64,000 bases of DNA from Aliivibrio_A kagoshimensis (GCF_050337105.1 NZ_JAKJSQ010000014.1:8765-72764); one strand, 5' to 3'; positions 35,002-44,511 are shown, numbered from the stretch's first letter. Made by a program: numbers and translations. The notes: generated by a model from the sequence alone, not told the origin.

Positions 35002-35186
35002 TTTTTTTCGTAATATTTTTACCCAAATCGATTATTTTTTGTTACTTTATTCATAGGGCCTATCGACAAGTAGTTCGAATTTATTGTCCGGTAGATAGAT
35101 GCTCATACCTTGAAAAACTTGGCTAACACCTAGATTTTTAATGATATGGCATATGACGTATATCGTTTTTAAGGATAAGAACAACA

Positions 35187-36416
35187 ATGATTAAAAATTC
35201 ATTAGAAAAAGAAAAGATAAAAATATTGCTACTTGAAGGGCTTCACCCCTCTGCAGTCGAAATTCTACAAGCTGAAGGATACAGCAATATAGAATATCAT
35301 AAAGGCTCTCTCTCTGATGACGAACTCATAAAAGCGGTTAAAGGCGTGCATTTTATCGGTATCCGTTCACGTAGCCAACTCACTGAAGAGGTGTTCGCCG
35401 CCGCAGATAAATTAGTCGCAGTGGGCTGTTTTTGTATTGGTACCAATCAAGTCAATCTCAAAGCTGCGGCCAGCCGCGGAATTCCTGTCTTTAATGCTCC
35501 ATTTTCAAATACGCGTAGTGTGGCAGAGTTGGTTCTTGGGCAAATTCTATTGCTGCTTCGCGGTATCCCAGAAAAAAATGCACTTGCTCATCGTGGTATC
35601 TGGAAAAAAAGTGCAGATGCCTCATATGAAGCAAGGGGCAAACGTTTAGGTATTATCGGTTATGGCCATATCGGTACTCAGCTCGGTATTCTTGCTGAAA
35701 ACCTAGGCATGAGAGTTTACTTCTATGATATTGAAAACAAACTGTCACTAGGAAATGCCACTCAAGTGCACAACCTAACTGAATTACTTAATAAGTGTGA
35801 TGTCATTACCCTGCATGTACCAGAAACAGCAAGCACTAAAGAGATGATGTCTAAAGCTGAATTTGCTCGCATGAAACCTGGCGCAATCTTCATCAATGCT
35901 GCGCGTGGTACTGTTGTTGATATTCCAGCACTGTGTGATGTTCTAGAATCAGGTAAAATTGGCGGTGCTGCGATTGATGTATTCCCAACGGAACCAAAAA
36001 CCAATGCAGACCTTTTTGAATCACCGCTGCAAAAATTTGATAACGTAATCCTGACACCTCATGTCGGAGGATCAACACAAGAAGCGCAAGAGAATATTGG
36101 GGTTGAAGTGGCAGGGAAACTGGCTAAGTACTCTGATAACGGTTCTACGTTGTCCTCAGTAAACTTCCCAGAAGTGTCACTGCCTGAACATGTGGGGACC
36201 TCTCGTCTTCTTCATATTCATGAGAACCACCCAGGCATATTAACGCAAATAAACAGCGTATTTGCCGATGAAAACATCAATATCGCCGCTCAGTACCTGC
36301 AAACCACCCCTGAGATGGGTTATGTGGTTATTGATGTTGAAGCTTCTCGCTCAGAAGAGGCGCTAAGCAAACTCAAAGCGATCGATGGCACCCTTCGCGC
36401 TCGTATTCTGCATTAA
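35187..36416 (+). CDS. serA: D-3-phosphoglycerate dehydrogenase SerA
   Basis: 409-residue NAD-dependent enzyme that commits 3-phosphoglycerate to serine synthesis. The NAD-binding motif is GIIGYGHIGTQLG. The catalytic residues lie in FINAARGTVVDIPAL and LTPHVGGSTQEAQENIG. The C-terminal ACT domain (HENHPGILTQINSVFADENI) binds serine for feedback inhibition. Length and domains match the E. coli type. A 186-nt leader region precedes it, with a plausible AAGGA-type ribosome binding site. Confidence 0.98.
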   Translation: MIKNSLEKEKIKILLLEGLHPSAVEILQAEGYSNIEYHKGSLSDDELIKAVKGVHFIGIRSRSQLTEEVFAAADKLVAVGCFCIGTNQVNLKAAASRGIPVFNAPFSNTRSVAELVLGQILLLLRGIPEKNALAHRGIWKKSADASYEARGKRLGIIGYGHIGTQLGILAENLGMRVYFYDIENKLSLGNATQVHNLTELLNKCDVITLHVPETASTKEMMSKAEFARMKPGAIFINAARGTVVDIPALCDVLESGKIGGAAIDVFPTEPKTNADLFESPLQKFDNVILTPHVGGSTQEAQENIGVEVAGKLAKYSDNGSTLSSVNFPEVSLPEHVGTSRLLHIHENHPGILTQINSVFADENINIAAQYLQTTPEMGYVVIDVEASRSEEALSKLKAIDGTLRARILH

Positions 36417-36419
36417 TAA

Positions 36420-36447
36420 AAAAGCCCCTGAGACTCTCAGGGGCTTA
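36420..36447. terminator. Terminator between serA and the convergent lipoprotein gene
   Basis: AAGCCCCTGAG (36422-36432) pairs with CTCAGGGGCTT (36436-36446). The minus strand has a long T run after the stem, so it strongly terminates the lipoprotein transcript; the plus strand has only a short T-rich tail for serA. Confidence 0.9.
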
Positions 36448-36450
36448 TTA

Positions 36451-36831
36451 TCAGTTTAACCCATCCTTAAAAATATCTGTGGTTTCTTCAGTGTCACAGT
36501 ACTCTTTATTATAAAATTTATTTGCTCCTCCCTTACCTTGGGCGACAAATTGCACGACAAAACCAGCTTCAATGTAGTCAATTAATTTCTCGCAGGCTAA
36601 TCTGTGACCAAATTCTCTAATAGTAATCCTTTCCCACACATACCTGCTTGGTAGCTTATTTGTTATCTTTATAACTCCGTCATCGCTAACGTTTACTTCT
36701 TTATGTTCCTTAAATTGCATCTTAGCAGTTTCGATATCTTGTACACTAGCAGTTGCAACATAAGGGTTTTTCCCCAGTGTTTGACAACCGACCAGTAATG
36801 TAAATGCTATAACTACCACAATAGCTTTCAT
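36451..36831 (-). CDS. Small putative lipoprotein, function unknown
   Basis: 126-residue protein with a signal peptide ending in the lipobox LLVGC (Cys near residue 16), so probably a lipoprotein. The mature part has two further cysteines (RLACEKL and KEYCDTEE) that could form a disulfide. I do not recognise a family. The ATG at 36831 is chosen because GGAG lies six bases upstream; an ATG four codons earlier overlaps that site. It is absent from the E. coli serA-rpiA-argP-yggE neighbourhood and is probably lineage-specific. Confidence 0.8.
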   Translation of the reverse strand: MKAIVVVIAFTLLVGCQTLGKNPYVATASVQDIETAKMQFKEHKEVNVSDDGVIKITNKLPSRYVWERITIREFGHRLACEKLIDYIEAGFVVQFVAQGKGGANKFYNKEYCDTEETTDIFKDGLN

Positions 36832-36948
36832 GCTCAACTCCATTTTTAAACAAAGCTGTACTCTACTTAATGCGTCCTAAAAGCACTATAGGCTCTAAAT
36901 ATTAAAGAGAAGCAGATCAACATAATAACTTATTGATATGAAACGTAA

Positions 36949-37653
36949 TTACAAATCATCTAAGCGAAAAACCACATCAATTTGGTCTTTAATGACAATT
37001 TGACTGTCTTGGTAAGAGGCCTGTCCCTTTGATGAGTCCAACATCACCGTTCTCATCTCAATCGGCGCATTACGGCTGTTGTGGTATCTCACTGTCCATA
37101 CCCCTTCTACCTGTTTATCAAAACCTGCGGCCAATCTATTGGCTTTGTTTTTTGCATCCTCAATAGCGGCTAGCTGCGCTTTTTGTTGATACTCTTTCTC
37201 ATTACTTACCTTCAGTGCGACATGATTGATACGGTTGATACCATCCCCTAGCGCACCATCTAATAATCCATTTAACTGGTTAAGTTGCCTTACGATAACC
37301 GTCACCGTACGGGTTGCACGATAGCCTTCAAGTTTCGGTTTTTCATTTTTAGGATAACTGTACTGCGGTGAGAGTTGGATATTACCTGATTGAATATCGT
37401 CACGAGTGACACCCAGTTTTTGTAATCGAGAGTGGAACGCAATCACCACGTCATCGACAGCACTCTTCGCCTGCTTTGCTTTCACTCTCTGTTCAACGAC
37501 CTGAACTGAAAACTCTGCCATATCAGGCGTCGCTATCACTTCTCCCATACCTACCGTTGCAATATGAGGGAAATCATAGTCTGCTGCAAACGACATGGCA
37601 CTCAATAAAGTCATTATAAAAAAAGTAACTATTTTAGTTAAACGATTAACCAT
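36949..37653 (-). CDS. yggE: SIMPL domain periplasmic protein YggE
   Basis: 234-residue secreted protein with a signal peptide (IVTFFIMTLLSAMSFAA). The SIMPL (DUF541) domain is recognised by IATVGMGEVIATPDMAEFSVQV, GYRATRTVTVIV and AAIEDAKNKANRLAAGF. E. coli YggE has been associated with reduced oxidative stress; the mechanism is unknown. ATG 37653 has GGAG upstream. It is 47 bases downstream of argP on the same strand, and E. coli also has yggE next to argP and argO. Confidence 0.9.
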   Translation of the reverse strand: MVNRLTKIVTFFIMTLLSAMSFAADYDFPHIATVGMGEVIATPDMAEFSVQVVEQRVKAKQAKSAVDDVVIAFHSRLQKLGVTRDDIQSGNIQLSPQYSYPKNEKPKLEGYRATRTVTVIVRQLNQLNGLLDGALGDGINRINHVALKVSNEKEYQQKAQLAAIEDAKNKANRLAAGFDKQVEGVWTVRYHNSRNAPIEMRTVMLDSSKGQASYQDSQIVIKDQIDVVFRLDDL

Positions 37654-37700
37654 TTCCGGCTCCAATTACAATACATAGTGTGTTTGATATGACAGCATGT

Positions 37701-38603
37701 TTACTCATACGTTCCAAACGTAGAGCGACCGTAGCGAATAATGTTGTCCGTCATTTTTGCTAATATGTCACTTTCTAATGCCCAATGATGCCAATAAAGT
37801 GGTCTGATAATGGTGTGGGCTGGATAGATATCCATTAACTCACCGCTGGCAAGCTCCTGTTTAACTTGAATCTCAGGAATCAAGCTATAGGCGACACCTC
37901 TTTTCGATAAGAATACAAAAGATTCAGAGGACCTCACCGTATGTTTAATCCACTCCCCCGCGGATAAATTAAAGGTTTCGAATAGATATTGCTGGTGCAT
38001 TTCATCGTGTTGGTCAAATGACACCGCTGGCGCTCTCATGATCGCTTCTCGGGTTACCCCTTGTTTAAAATATTTATCAACAAAACTCGGGCTAGCAACA
38101 CAGCGGTAAACAACATCTCCTAAATAAGTGCACTCACAACCAATCATCGGTTTTTCATGGGTACTCAACGCCCCCACCACTTCACCATTTTTTAACTTTA
38201 AAAGGGTTCGAGTTTCATCCTCAACCAATAGATTCAGCTCAATACTGTTGCTCTCAAGTAGCGGCGAAATGGCGGGTAAAAACCACGTAGCCAAACTGTC
38301 TGCGTTCACCGCTAATGAAACAATCAATGGTCGATTAATGGTGGTTAAATCCAGATCGGGAAAGGTCTCTTGCTCAAGCAGTTTTACTTTTTGATATAAA
38401 CTGAGTAGTTTCTTTCCAGTTTCAGTCGGTTTAGGCGGTTGCTCTCTGATAAGTAACGGTTGTGCAACCAGTTTCTCTAGTTGTTTAATCCGTTGTGATA
38501 CTGCTGACTGCGTAATACAGAGCTGCTCAGCGGCTTTTTCAAAGCTTTTTTGATGAACAATGGCATCCAATGCAGCCAACCACCTGTAGTCTAATCCCTT
38601 CAT
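37701..38603 (-). CDS. argP: LysR-type regulator ArgP
   Basis: 300-residue transcription factor. The N-terminal winged helix-turn-helix (SFEKAAEQLCITQSAVSQRIKQLE) is followed by a substrate-binding effector domain. ArgP of E. coli activates the arginine exporter gene argO in response to arginine and lysine. Divergent orientation to argO here is the same arrangement. The ATG at 38603 (MKGLDYRWLAALDAI) aligns with the E. coli start; an ATG four codons upstream is less likely. Confidence 0.93.
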   Translation of the reverse strand: MKGLDYRWLAALDAIVHQKSFEKAAEQLCITQSAVSQRIKQLEKLVAQPLLIREQPPKPTETGKKLLSLYQKVKLLEQETFPDLDLTTINRPLIVSLAVNADSLATWFLPAISPLLESNSIELNLLVEDETRTLLKLKNGEVVGALSTHEKPMIGCECTYLGDVVYRCVASPSFVDKYFKQGVTREAIMRAPAVSFDQHDEMHQQYLFETFNLSAGEWIKHTVRSSESFVFLSKRGVAYSLIPEIQVKQELASGELMDIYPAHTIIRPLYWHHWALESDILAKMTDNIIRYGRSTFGTYE

Positions 38604-38708
38604 CTCCGCCCTCATTAGAAAAACTTATATACCATCAGTATTATTAGTTTAACTTTATTGGAATTCAACTCTATTCTATACACTGATTTTATTGAGAAGG
38701 AACTTATT

Positions 38709-39332
38709 ATGAATTCTTGGATCCCACTTCAAGGATTTGCTCTTGGTTTGAGCATGATCATTCCCATTGGTGCTCAGAACGCTTTTGTTCTCAATCAAGG
38801 GATTAAAAAACAACACCATATCACCACCGCGACTATCTGCAGCATCTGCGATATTGTATTGATAAGTTTAGGTATATTTGGAGGCGGCGCGCTCCTTGCC
38901 AGTAACCAAACGATCCTCACTCTCATTACCCTCGCAGGTATCCTATTTCTAATTTTTTATGGTTACAGTTCCCTTAAAGAGGCTTATCACGCCAGCGATT
39001 CAGTGCCACTTCCGAGTAGCGATAACCTCATTAGTAGCCGTCGTGCTGTTATTGCCGGCGCATTAGCGGTGACACTACTCAATCCGCATGTCTACCTTGA
39101 TACTGTTGTAATCCTTGGCTCAATTGGTGGGCAGTTTAATGAGAGTGATCGGGTTCTTTTTGCTATTGGTACCTTAGCTGCTTCATTCACATGGTTTTAC
39201 GGTTTATCACTCAGTGCGGCTAAACTGTCATCAACGCTATCAAAGGCAAGAGTCAAACAGACCATTGATCTCTTAGTCGCCGCTATGATGTTTTACATTG
39301 CGGGAAAACTGGTAGTTAGCCTGATTCATTAA
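38709..39332 (+). CDS. argO: Arginine exporter ArgO (LysE family)
   Basis: 207-residue inner-membrane exporter with about six hydrophobic segments. The N-terminal signature GFALGLSMIIPIGAQNAFVL and NPHVYLDTVVILGSIG are typical of the LysE/ArgO family. ATG 38709 has AAGGA seven bases upstream; the frame extends 17 codons further without a good site. The 105-nt region shared with argP should hold the ArgP target. Confidence 0.94.
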   Translation: MNSWIPLQGFALGLSMIIPIGAQNAFVLNQGIKKQHHITTATICSICDIVLISLGIFGGGALLASNQTILTLITLAGILFLIFYGYSSLKEAYHASDSVPLPSSDNLISSRRAVIAGALAVTLLNPHVYLDTVVILGSIGGQFNESDRVLFAIGTLAASFTWFYGLSLSAAKLSSTLSKARVKQTIDLLVAAMMFYIAGKLVVSLIH

Positions 39333-39346
39333 AAGGAGGTGGTAAC

Positions 39347-39850
39347 GTGTACAAGATCGATGAGATATTTACTTTCACACAAGATCTCTTTCTACAATCA
39401 GATGTGAAATTTGAGCACTGCCGCCATCAAGCCATCACCAATTATGACATTGATGAGCAGGTGTGCCAGCAGTTTGCTTGGACAGCCCAACCAACCAAAA
39501 GCTTATTTTTAAAACTTAAAGGGTCGGACAACAGTTTTGCACTGCTGTTTACTCTGAAGGATCAAAGATTGGACAGTAAAGCGGTAAAAACACTGCTTGG
39601 CAAGCGAGTATCTATCAGTTCAAATGAGGAGATGGTAGAGCAACTCGGTTGTGTGCCTGGTGCAGTTTGTCCCTTTATGATCAATCATACCGTTCCTATT
39701 ATTATTGATCCCATCTTATTGGCTCATAGTGAGTTGCTCTTCACCCCAGGCGATCCAGAGTCCACCTTTATTTTTAACAGCCAAGATCTTGATACATTAT
39801 TGGCTAAGCTGCCTAATCCGATCCATTACCTCCCAAAGATTGACAGTTAA
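39347..39850 (+). CDS. YbaK/ProX-type aminoacyl-tRNA deacylase domain protein
   Basis: 167-residue single-domain protein. The sequence around LGCVPGAVCPFMI matches the GxxPGxxxPF signature of YbaK/ProX editing domains. SLFLKLKGSDNSFALLF includes the conserved Lys region. Members hydrolyse mischarged tRNAs such as Ala-tRNA(Pro) or Cys-tRNA(Pro). The start is GTG 39347 with an excellent AGGAGGTGG site. It lies 14 bases after argO, so is probably co-transcribed. Which aminoacyl-tRNA is edited cannot be told here. Confidence 0.85.
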   Translation: MYKIDEIFTFTQDLFLQSDVKFEHCRHQAITNYDIDEQVCQQFAWTAQPTKSLFLKLKGSDNSFALLFTLKDQRLDSKAVKTLLGKRVSISSNEEMVEQLGCVPGAVCPFMINHTVPIIIDPILLAHSELLFTPGDPESTFIFNSQDLDTLLAKLPNPIHYLPKIDS

Positions 39851-39852
39851 TA

Positions 39853-39880
39853 AAAAGGGCAACCCATTGGGCTGCCCTTG
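39853..39880. terminator. Bidirectional terminator between the YbaK-type gene and mscS
   Basis: AAGGGCA (39855-39861) pairs with TGCCCTT (39873-39879), with an inner CCC/GGG pairing. The T run is on the minus strand after the stem, favouring termination of mscS. Confidence 0.8.
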
Positions 39881-39901
39881 CTTGTCTCAACGTCTGCGTA
39901 A

Positions 39902-40747
39902 TTATTCTGCTTTATTGAGGTGAACATCCATCTGAGGGAATGGAATTTCAATACCCTCTTTATCAAGCCCCTCTTTAATGGCTTGTAACGTGTCAAAGTA
40001 GACATCCCAATATTCTGCTGTTTTACACCATGGACGAACCACGAAGTTAACAGAAGAGTCAGCTAGAGCCACCACACCCACAGTCGGCGCTGGGCTTTTT
40101 AGTACTCGAGAGTCACTTTCTAATATCTGAGTAATAACCGCTTTGGTTTTTTGTAAATCGGCAGCGTAAGAGACACCAATAACATGATCAACTCGGCGAG
40201 TATCATGACGAGAGTAGTTGGTGATTGGCCCGCCAATGACACCGCCATTAGGCACTACAACCATTTTATTGTCTGGCGTGACCAATACTGTTTGGAAGAT
40301 TTGAATCGATTCAACCGAACCTGCAACACCACCAATTTCAACATAATCACCAGATTTGAATGGACGGAATGCCACAATCAGAACACCAGCTGCAAAGTTA
40401 GAGAGTGACCCTTGCAGTGCAAGACCAACGGCTAAACCAGCGGCACCAATAACAGCAACGACAGAAGCGGTTTGTACACCGATACGCCCTAGTGCAGCAA
40501 TCAGTACGATAACAAACAGAAGGTAACGAACTAAGGTATGAATAAACTCAACAACCGCTTGATCCATCTCTTTCTTTTTAAGAACCTTAGCAACACTTCC
40601 CGCCACGGCTTTGACGATAAGATTACCGATAAACAGAATCAGTACTGCTGAGATAATATTTACGCCGTATTGCACAAATAGATCACTATTATTAGTGAAC
40701 CACTGTTCAAGTTTACCTAAATTCGGAGCTAATTCGACGTCAGCCAT
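39902..40747 (-). CDS. mscS: Small-conductance mechanosensitive channel MscS
   Basis: 281-residue inner-membrane channel that opens under hypo-osmotic tension. Three transmembrane helices are visible; the pore-lining TM3 is GAAGLAVGLALQGSLSNFAAG with its Gly/Ala packing pattern. The cytoplasmic vestibule follows (FKSGDYVEIGGVAGSVESI, VPNGGVIGGPITNYSR). ATG 40747 (MADVELAP) has AAGGA upstream; an upstream in-frame start is rejected. In E. coli mscS lies next to fbaA, as here. Confidence 0.95.
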   Translation of the reverse strand: MADVELAPNLGKLEQWFTNNSDLFVQYGVNIISAVLILFIGNLIVKAVAGSVAKVLKKKEMDQAVVEFIHTLVRYLLFVIVLIAALGRIGVQTASVVAVIGAAGLAVGLALQGSLSNFAAGVLIVAFRPFKSGDYVEIGGVAGSVESIQIFQTVLVTPDNKMVVVPNGGVIGGPITNYSRHDTRRVDHVIGVSYAADLQKTKAVITQILESDSRVLKSPAPTVGVVALADSSVNFVVRPWCKTAEYWDVYFDTLQAIKEGLDKEGIEIPFPQMDVHLNKAE

Positions 40748-40962
40748 ATTTGAATTTTCCTTAATAATTTCTATGATGTATTTTTCGACTTTATCGCAGC
40801 TTCCTGTGCGATAAAAGTCCATTCTTGGTTAGACCCATTCCCTGATAGCGGAGACAGTAAAACATATTTATTGAAAGGCTGTTAACACTGTTAGAAAAAA
40901 ATTATCGCCGTTTCATAATTGAGAATAGCAAAGGAGAAAGATCATTAGTACTTTTATTACAT

Positions 40963-40996
40963 AAAAAAAACCTTGCCCATCTGGACAAGGTTTTTT
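40963..40996 (-). terminator. Rho-independent terminator of fbaA
   Basis: On the minus strand AAAACCTTG pairs with CAAGGTTTT around a 10-nt segment and ends in eight T residues, 26 nt after the fbaA stop. Confidence 0.92.
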
Positions 40997-41022
40997 ATAA
41001 AACTTAAGGGGTTATCGATGAA

Positions 41023-42099
41023 TTATAATACGTCGATAGCGTTAAGATCTGAGAATGCTTTCTCAAGACGCTTAACCATTGAAGTTTGACCTGCACGTAA
41101 CCAAACGCGTGGATCGTAGTACTTCTTATTCGGTGCATCATCACCGGTTGGGTTACCGATTTGGCCTTGTAGGTATTCACGGTTCTCAGCTTCGTAGGTA
41201 CGAATGCCATCCCATGATGCCCACTGAGTATCAGTATCGATGTTCATTTTGATAACACCGTAACCAATTGACTCTTGGATTTCAGCTTCAGTTGAGCCAG
41301 AACCACCGTGGAATACAAAGTTAAGCGCATCAGCAGCAATACCGAACTTCTCAGCACAGTACGCCTGAGAGTCACGTAGAATCGTTGGCGTTAGCACAAC
41401 GTTACCAGGCTTATAAACACCGTGAACATTACCGAATGACGCAGCAATAGTGAAACGAGGGCTTACTGCATTTAGTTTTTCGTAAGCGTACGCAACATCT
41501 TCAGGCTGAGTATAAAGCAGTGACGTGTCCATATCTGAGTTATCAACACCGTCTTCTTCACCACCAGTACAGCCTAATTCAATCTCAAGCGTCATGTTCA
41601 TTTTAGCCATGCGCGCTAGGTACTTAGCACAAGTATCGATGTTCTCTTCCAAAGTCTCTTCAGAAAGATCGATCATGTGAGAAGAGAAAAGTGGCTTACC
41701 CGTTTCTGCGAAGAATACTTCACCAGCATCCAGTAGTCCGTCGATCCATGGCAGAAGTTTCTTAGCTGCATGGTCAGTGTGTAGGATAACTGGGATACCG
41801 TAAGATTCAGCGATAGCGTGAACATATTTTGCACCAGCTACTGCACCAGCAATCTGTACGCCTTGGCCTTCAAGTTTCAGACCTTTACCAGCGAAAAATC
41901 CAGCACCACCGTTAGAGAACTGAACCACAACAGGCGCTTTCACTTTAGCTGCTGCTTCAAGAACACCATTGATTGTATCTGTGTTTACTACGTTTACTGC
42001 AGGAAGAGCAAATTTGTTTGCTTTTGCTACTTCAAATACTTTCTGTACGTCATCACCAGAAATTACACCAGGTTTTACAAAATCGAAGATCTTAGACAT
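41023..42099 (-). CDS. fbaA: Class II fructose-bisphosphate aldolase
   Basis: 358-residue zinc-dependent aldolase of glycolysis and gluconeogenesis. The zinc-binding IPVILHTDHAAKKLLPWIDG, the acidic ELGCTGGEEDGVDN and the phosphate-binding NFVFHGGSGSTEAEI are intact. It is the last of the tkt-epd-pgk-fbaA series, separated from pgk by 129 bases, and has its own strong terminator. Confidence 0.98.
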   Translation of the reverse strand: MSKIFDFVKPGVISGDDVQKVFEVAKANKFALPAVNVVNTDTINGVLEAAAKVKAPVVVQFSNGGAGFFAGKGLKLEGQGVQIAGAVAGAKYVHAIAESYGIPVILHTDHAAKKLLPWIDGLLDAGEVFFAETGKPLFSSHMIDLSEETLEENIDTCAKYLARMAKMNMTLEIELGCTGGEEDGVDNSDMDTSLLYTQPEDVAYAYEKLNAVSPRFTIAASFGNVHGVYKPGNVVLTPTILRDSQAYCAEKFGIAADALNFVFHGGSGSTEAEIQESIGYGVIKMNIDTDTQWASWDGIRTYEAENREYLQGQIGNPTGDDAPNKKYYDPRVWLRAGQTSMVKRLEKAFSDLNAIDVL

Positions 42100-42228
42100 G
42101 GAAATAGTCCTATTTTTTCTATCGTTTTAAATTAAATACTAATTCTGCAATCGTTTGCTCACAACAGATTCTATTGTAGCAACAAACGGAATAAAGCGGA
42201 AAATTATTTTATTTCCGCCTCAAATTAA

Positions 42229-43392
42229 TTAACCTTTTGCGCGTGCTTCTAGCATAGCAACGGCTGGAAGTACTTTTCCTTCAACGAACTCAAGGAAAGC
42301 ACCACCGCCAGTAGAGATGTAAGATACATCCGCTTTAATACCAAATTTATCGATAGCCGCTAATGTATCACCACCACCCGCAACCGAGAATCCTTCAGAG
42401 TCAGCGATTGCTTTAGAGATGCCAGCAGTACCCGCTTCGAAGTTTTTAAACTCAAATACGCCAACTGGGCCATTCCATAAAATAGTTTTCGCGTTGCTAA
42501 TAATCTCAGCAAGAACCGCCGTTGAATCTGGGCCAAGGTCGAAGATCATGTCATCGTCTTGAACATCAGCCACATTCTTGATTTCAGCTTCTGCGTTCTC
42601 GTCAAATGCTTTGGCACATGCCACATCAGTTGCTACTGGAATCGCACACTCTTTCATCAGTTTTTTAGCCGTCTCAACCAGATCCGCTTCATATAGAGAC
42701 TTGCCGACGTTGTGCCCTTCCGCTGCGATGAAGGTATTTGCAATACCGCCGCCAACAACAAGTTGATCGGCGATTTTAGATAGAGACTCAAGAACAGTCA
42801 GTTTAGTCGATACTTTAGATCCACCTACGATAGCCACAAGTGGACGAGCTGGATTATCCATCGCTTTCCCTAGTGCTTCAAGTTCTGCAGCCAGTAGAGG
42901 GCCTGCGCACGCGATAGGAGCATTTGTACCAACACCGTGAGTTGATGCTTGCGCACGGTGAGCGGTACCGAATGCATCCATTACAAAGATGTCACAAAGT
43001 GCCGCGTATTTCTTAGAAAGTGCTTCTTCGTTCTTCTTCTCGCCTTTATTAAAGCGTACATTTTCAAGAACGATTAACTCACCACTGTTTAACTCAAGGC
43101 CATCTAGGTAATCTTTCGCCAGTTTAACGTCGCAATCTAACGCGTCATTTAAATAGTTAACAACTGGAGCTAAAGAGAACTCTTCGTTGTACTCACCTTC
43201 AGTAGGACGACCTAGGTGAGAAGTAACCATTACTTTTGCGCCAGCTTCTAGACACATTTTGATGGTTGGTAGTGATGCTAGAATACGGGCATCTGACGTT
43301 ACTTTACCGTCTTTTACTGGTACGTTTAGGTCAGCACGAATAAAAATGCGCTTACCAGCTAGTTCCAGATCAGTCATCTTGATTACAGACAT
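42229..43392 (-). CDS. pgk: Phosphoglycerate kinase
   Basis: 387-residue glycolytic kinase. The signature KRIFIRADLNVPVKDGKVT, LENVRFNKGEKKNEEAL and the C-terminal nucleotide-binding SVAGGGDTLAAIDKFG are present. The start is ATG 43392, with AGAGGA six bases upstream; the open frame extends 20 codons further without support. It is downstream of epd and upstream of fbaA, the conserved order. Confidence 0.98.
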   Translation of the reverse strand: MSVIKMTDLELAGKRIFIRADLNVPVKDGKVTSDARILASLPTIKMCLEAGAKVMVTSHLGRPTEGEYNEEFSLAPVVNYLNDALDCDVKLAKDYLDGLELNSGELIVLENVRFNKGEKKNEEALSKKYAALCDIFVMDAFGTAHRAQASTHGVGTNAPIACAGPLLAAELEALGKAMDNPARPLVAIVGGSKVSTKLTVLESLSKIADQLVVGGGIANTFIAAEGHNVGKSLYEADLVETAKKLMKECAIPVATDVACAKAFDENAEAEIKNVADVQDDDMIFDLGPDSTAVLAEIISNAKTILWNGPVGVFEFKNFEAGTAGISKAIADSEGFSVAGGGDTLAAIDKFGIKADVSYISTGGGAFLEFVEGKVLPAVAMLEARAKG

Positions 43393-43476
43393 GGTTTGTC
43401 CTCTCAACGTTGTAATTAAAAAATAAAAATAAAAAAGCAACTCACCAAGCAATGGCTCAGTGGTATAAAATCGTTA

Positions 43477-44511
43477 TCAATTTTTAGAGTGTTTATCCAT
43501 CTCTAAGGCGGTATCTAACATACGGTTAGCAAAACCCCACTCATTATCACACCAGACCAGCATCTTAACTAAATGACCATTACTCACACGAGTTTGGCTG
43601 CCATCGACAATGGCACTATGCGGGTCGTGATTAAAATCTACAGAAACTAAGGGTTGTTCGGTGTAATCTACAATACCGCTTAATGTACACCGAGACGCCT
43701 CAATCATGGCTTGATTTATGTCATTAACTTTCACTTTTGAGTCAAGAGTGACACTTAAATCCATGGCTGAGACATTTATTGTAGGAACTCTAACTGAAAT
43801 CGCTTCAAATTTGTTAGAAAATTTCGGAAATATCCTTTCAATTCCAAGGTGAAGTTTTGTGTCTACTGGAATAATAGACTGGCTCGCGGCACGAGTTCGT
43901 CTTAAATCTGAGTGGTAAGCATCAATAACTTGTTGATCATTCATCGCTGAGTGAATGGTAGTGATGGTCCCAGACTCTATACCAAACGTATCATCCAGCA
44001 CTTTAATGATAGGGGTAATACAGTTCGTGGTACAGGACCCATTAGAGACGATGAGATCCTCTGCTTTTAAGCTCTCTTGGTTGACACCAAAAATAATCGT
44101 ATTATCGATATCACTGCCGGCAGGATGAGAAAATAGTACCTTTTGCGCACCAGCTTGAATATGAGCCTCACCATCCGCTCGAGAACCAAAAACACCAGTA
44201 CAGTCCAGTACGATATCAACCCCGAGATCATGCCAAGGTAACAGGTTCAGTTCAGATTGATGCAGTAAACGAATCGCATCCACCGAGGCGTCTGGATGTG
44301 TAATATGGAGGTGTTCCTGATCAAAAGAGATTTTTTTACAAAAACGACCATGGCTTGAGTCATATTGCAGAAGGTGGGCCATTGCTTCTGGCTCAGCTAA
44401 TTCATTGATAGCCACAACCGTTATCTGCTGATTTTTACCGCTCTCGTATAGCGCTCGTAATACACTGCGACCAATACGTCCAAATCCGTTAATTGCAACT
44501 CTTAATGCCAT
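43477..44511 (-). CDS. epd: D-erythrose-4-phosphate dehydrogenase Epd
   Basis: 344-residue member of the GAPDH family that supplies 4-phosphoerythronate for vitamin B6 synthesis. The NAD-binding N terminus is VAINGFGRIGRSVLRALYE. The catalytic Cys is in SNGSCTTNCITPIIKVL. NELAEPEAMAHLLQYDSSHG and IESGTITTIHSAMNDQQVID match Epd rather than glycolytic GapA. The order epd-pgk-fbaA is the same as in E. coli. Confidence 0.95.
   Translation of the reverse strand: MALRVAINGFGRIGRSVLRALYESGKNQQITVVAINELAEPEAMAHLLQYDSSHGRFCKKISFDQEHLHITHPDASVDAIRLLHQSELNLLPWHDLGVDIVLDCTGVFGSRADGEAHIQAGAQKVLFSHPAGSDIDNTIIFGVNQESLKAEDLIVSNGSCTTNCITPIIKVLDDTFGIESGTITTIHSAMNDQQVIDAYHSDLRRTRAASQSIIPVDTKLHLGIERIFPKFSNKFEAISVRVPTINVSAMDLSVTLDSKVKVNDINQAMIEASRCTLSGIVDYTEQPLVSVDFNHDPHSAIVDGSQTRVSNGHLVKMLVWCDNEWGFANRMLDTALEMDKHSKN

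Noticed and set aside
34999..35186. Possible riboswitch or small RNA upstream of serA
   Set aside because: The segment is AT-rich with partial palindromes near 35140-35165 but no conserved riboswitch core or stable GC stem that I can recognise.
40748..40822. 25-codon N-terminal extension of mscS
   Set aside because: The ATG at 40747 has a ribosome binding site and the family N terminus; the extension is not hydrophobic or conserved.
43400..43452. 20-codon extension of pgk
   Set aside because: The ATG at 43392 has AGAGGA six bases upstream and begins the conserved N terminus; the extension is not conserved.
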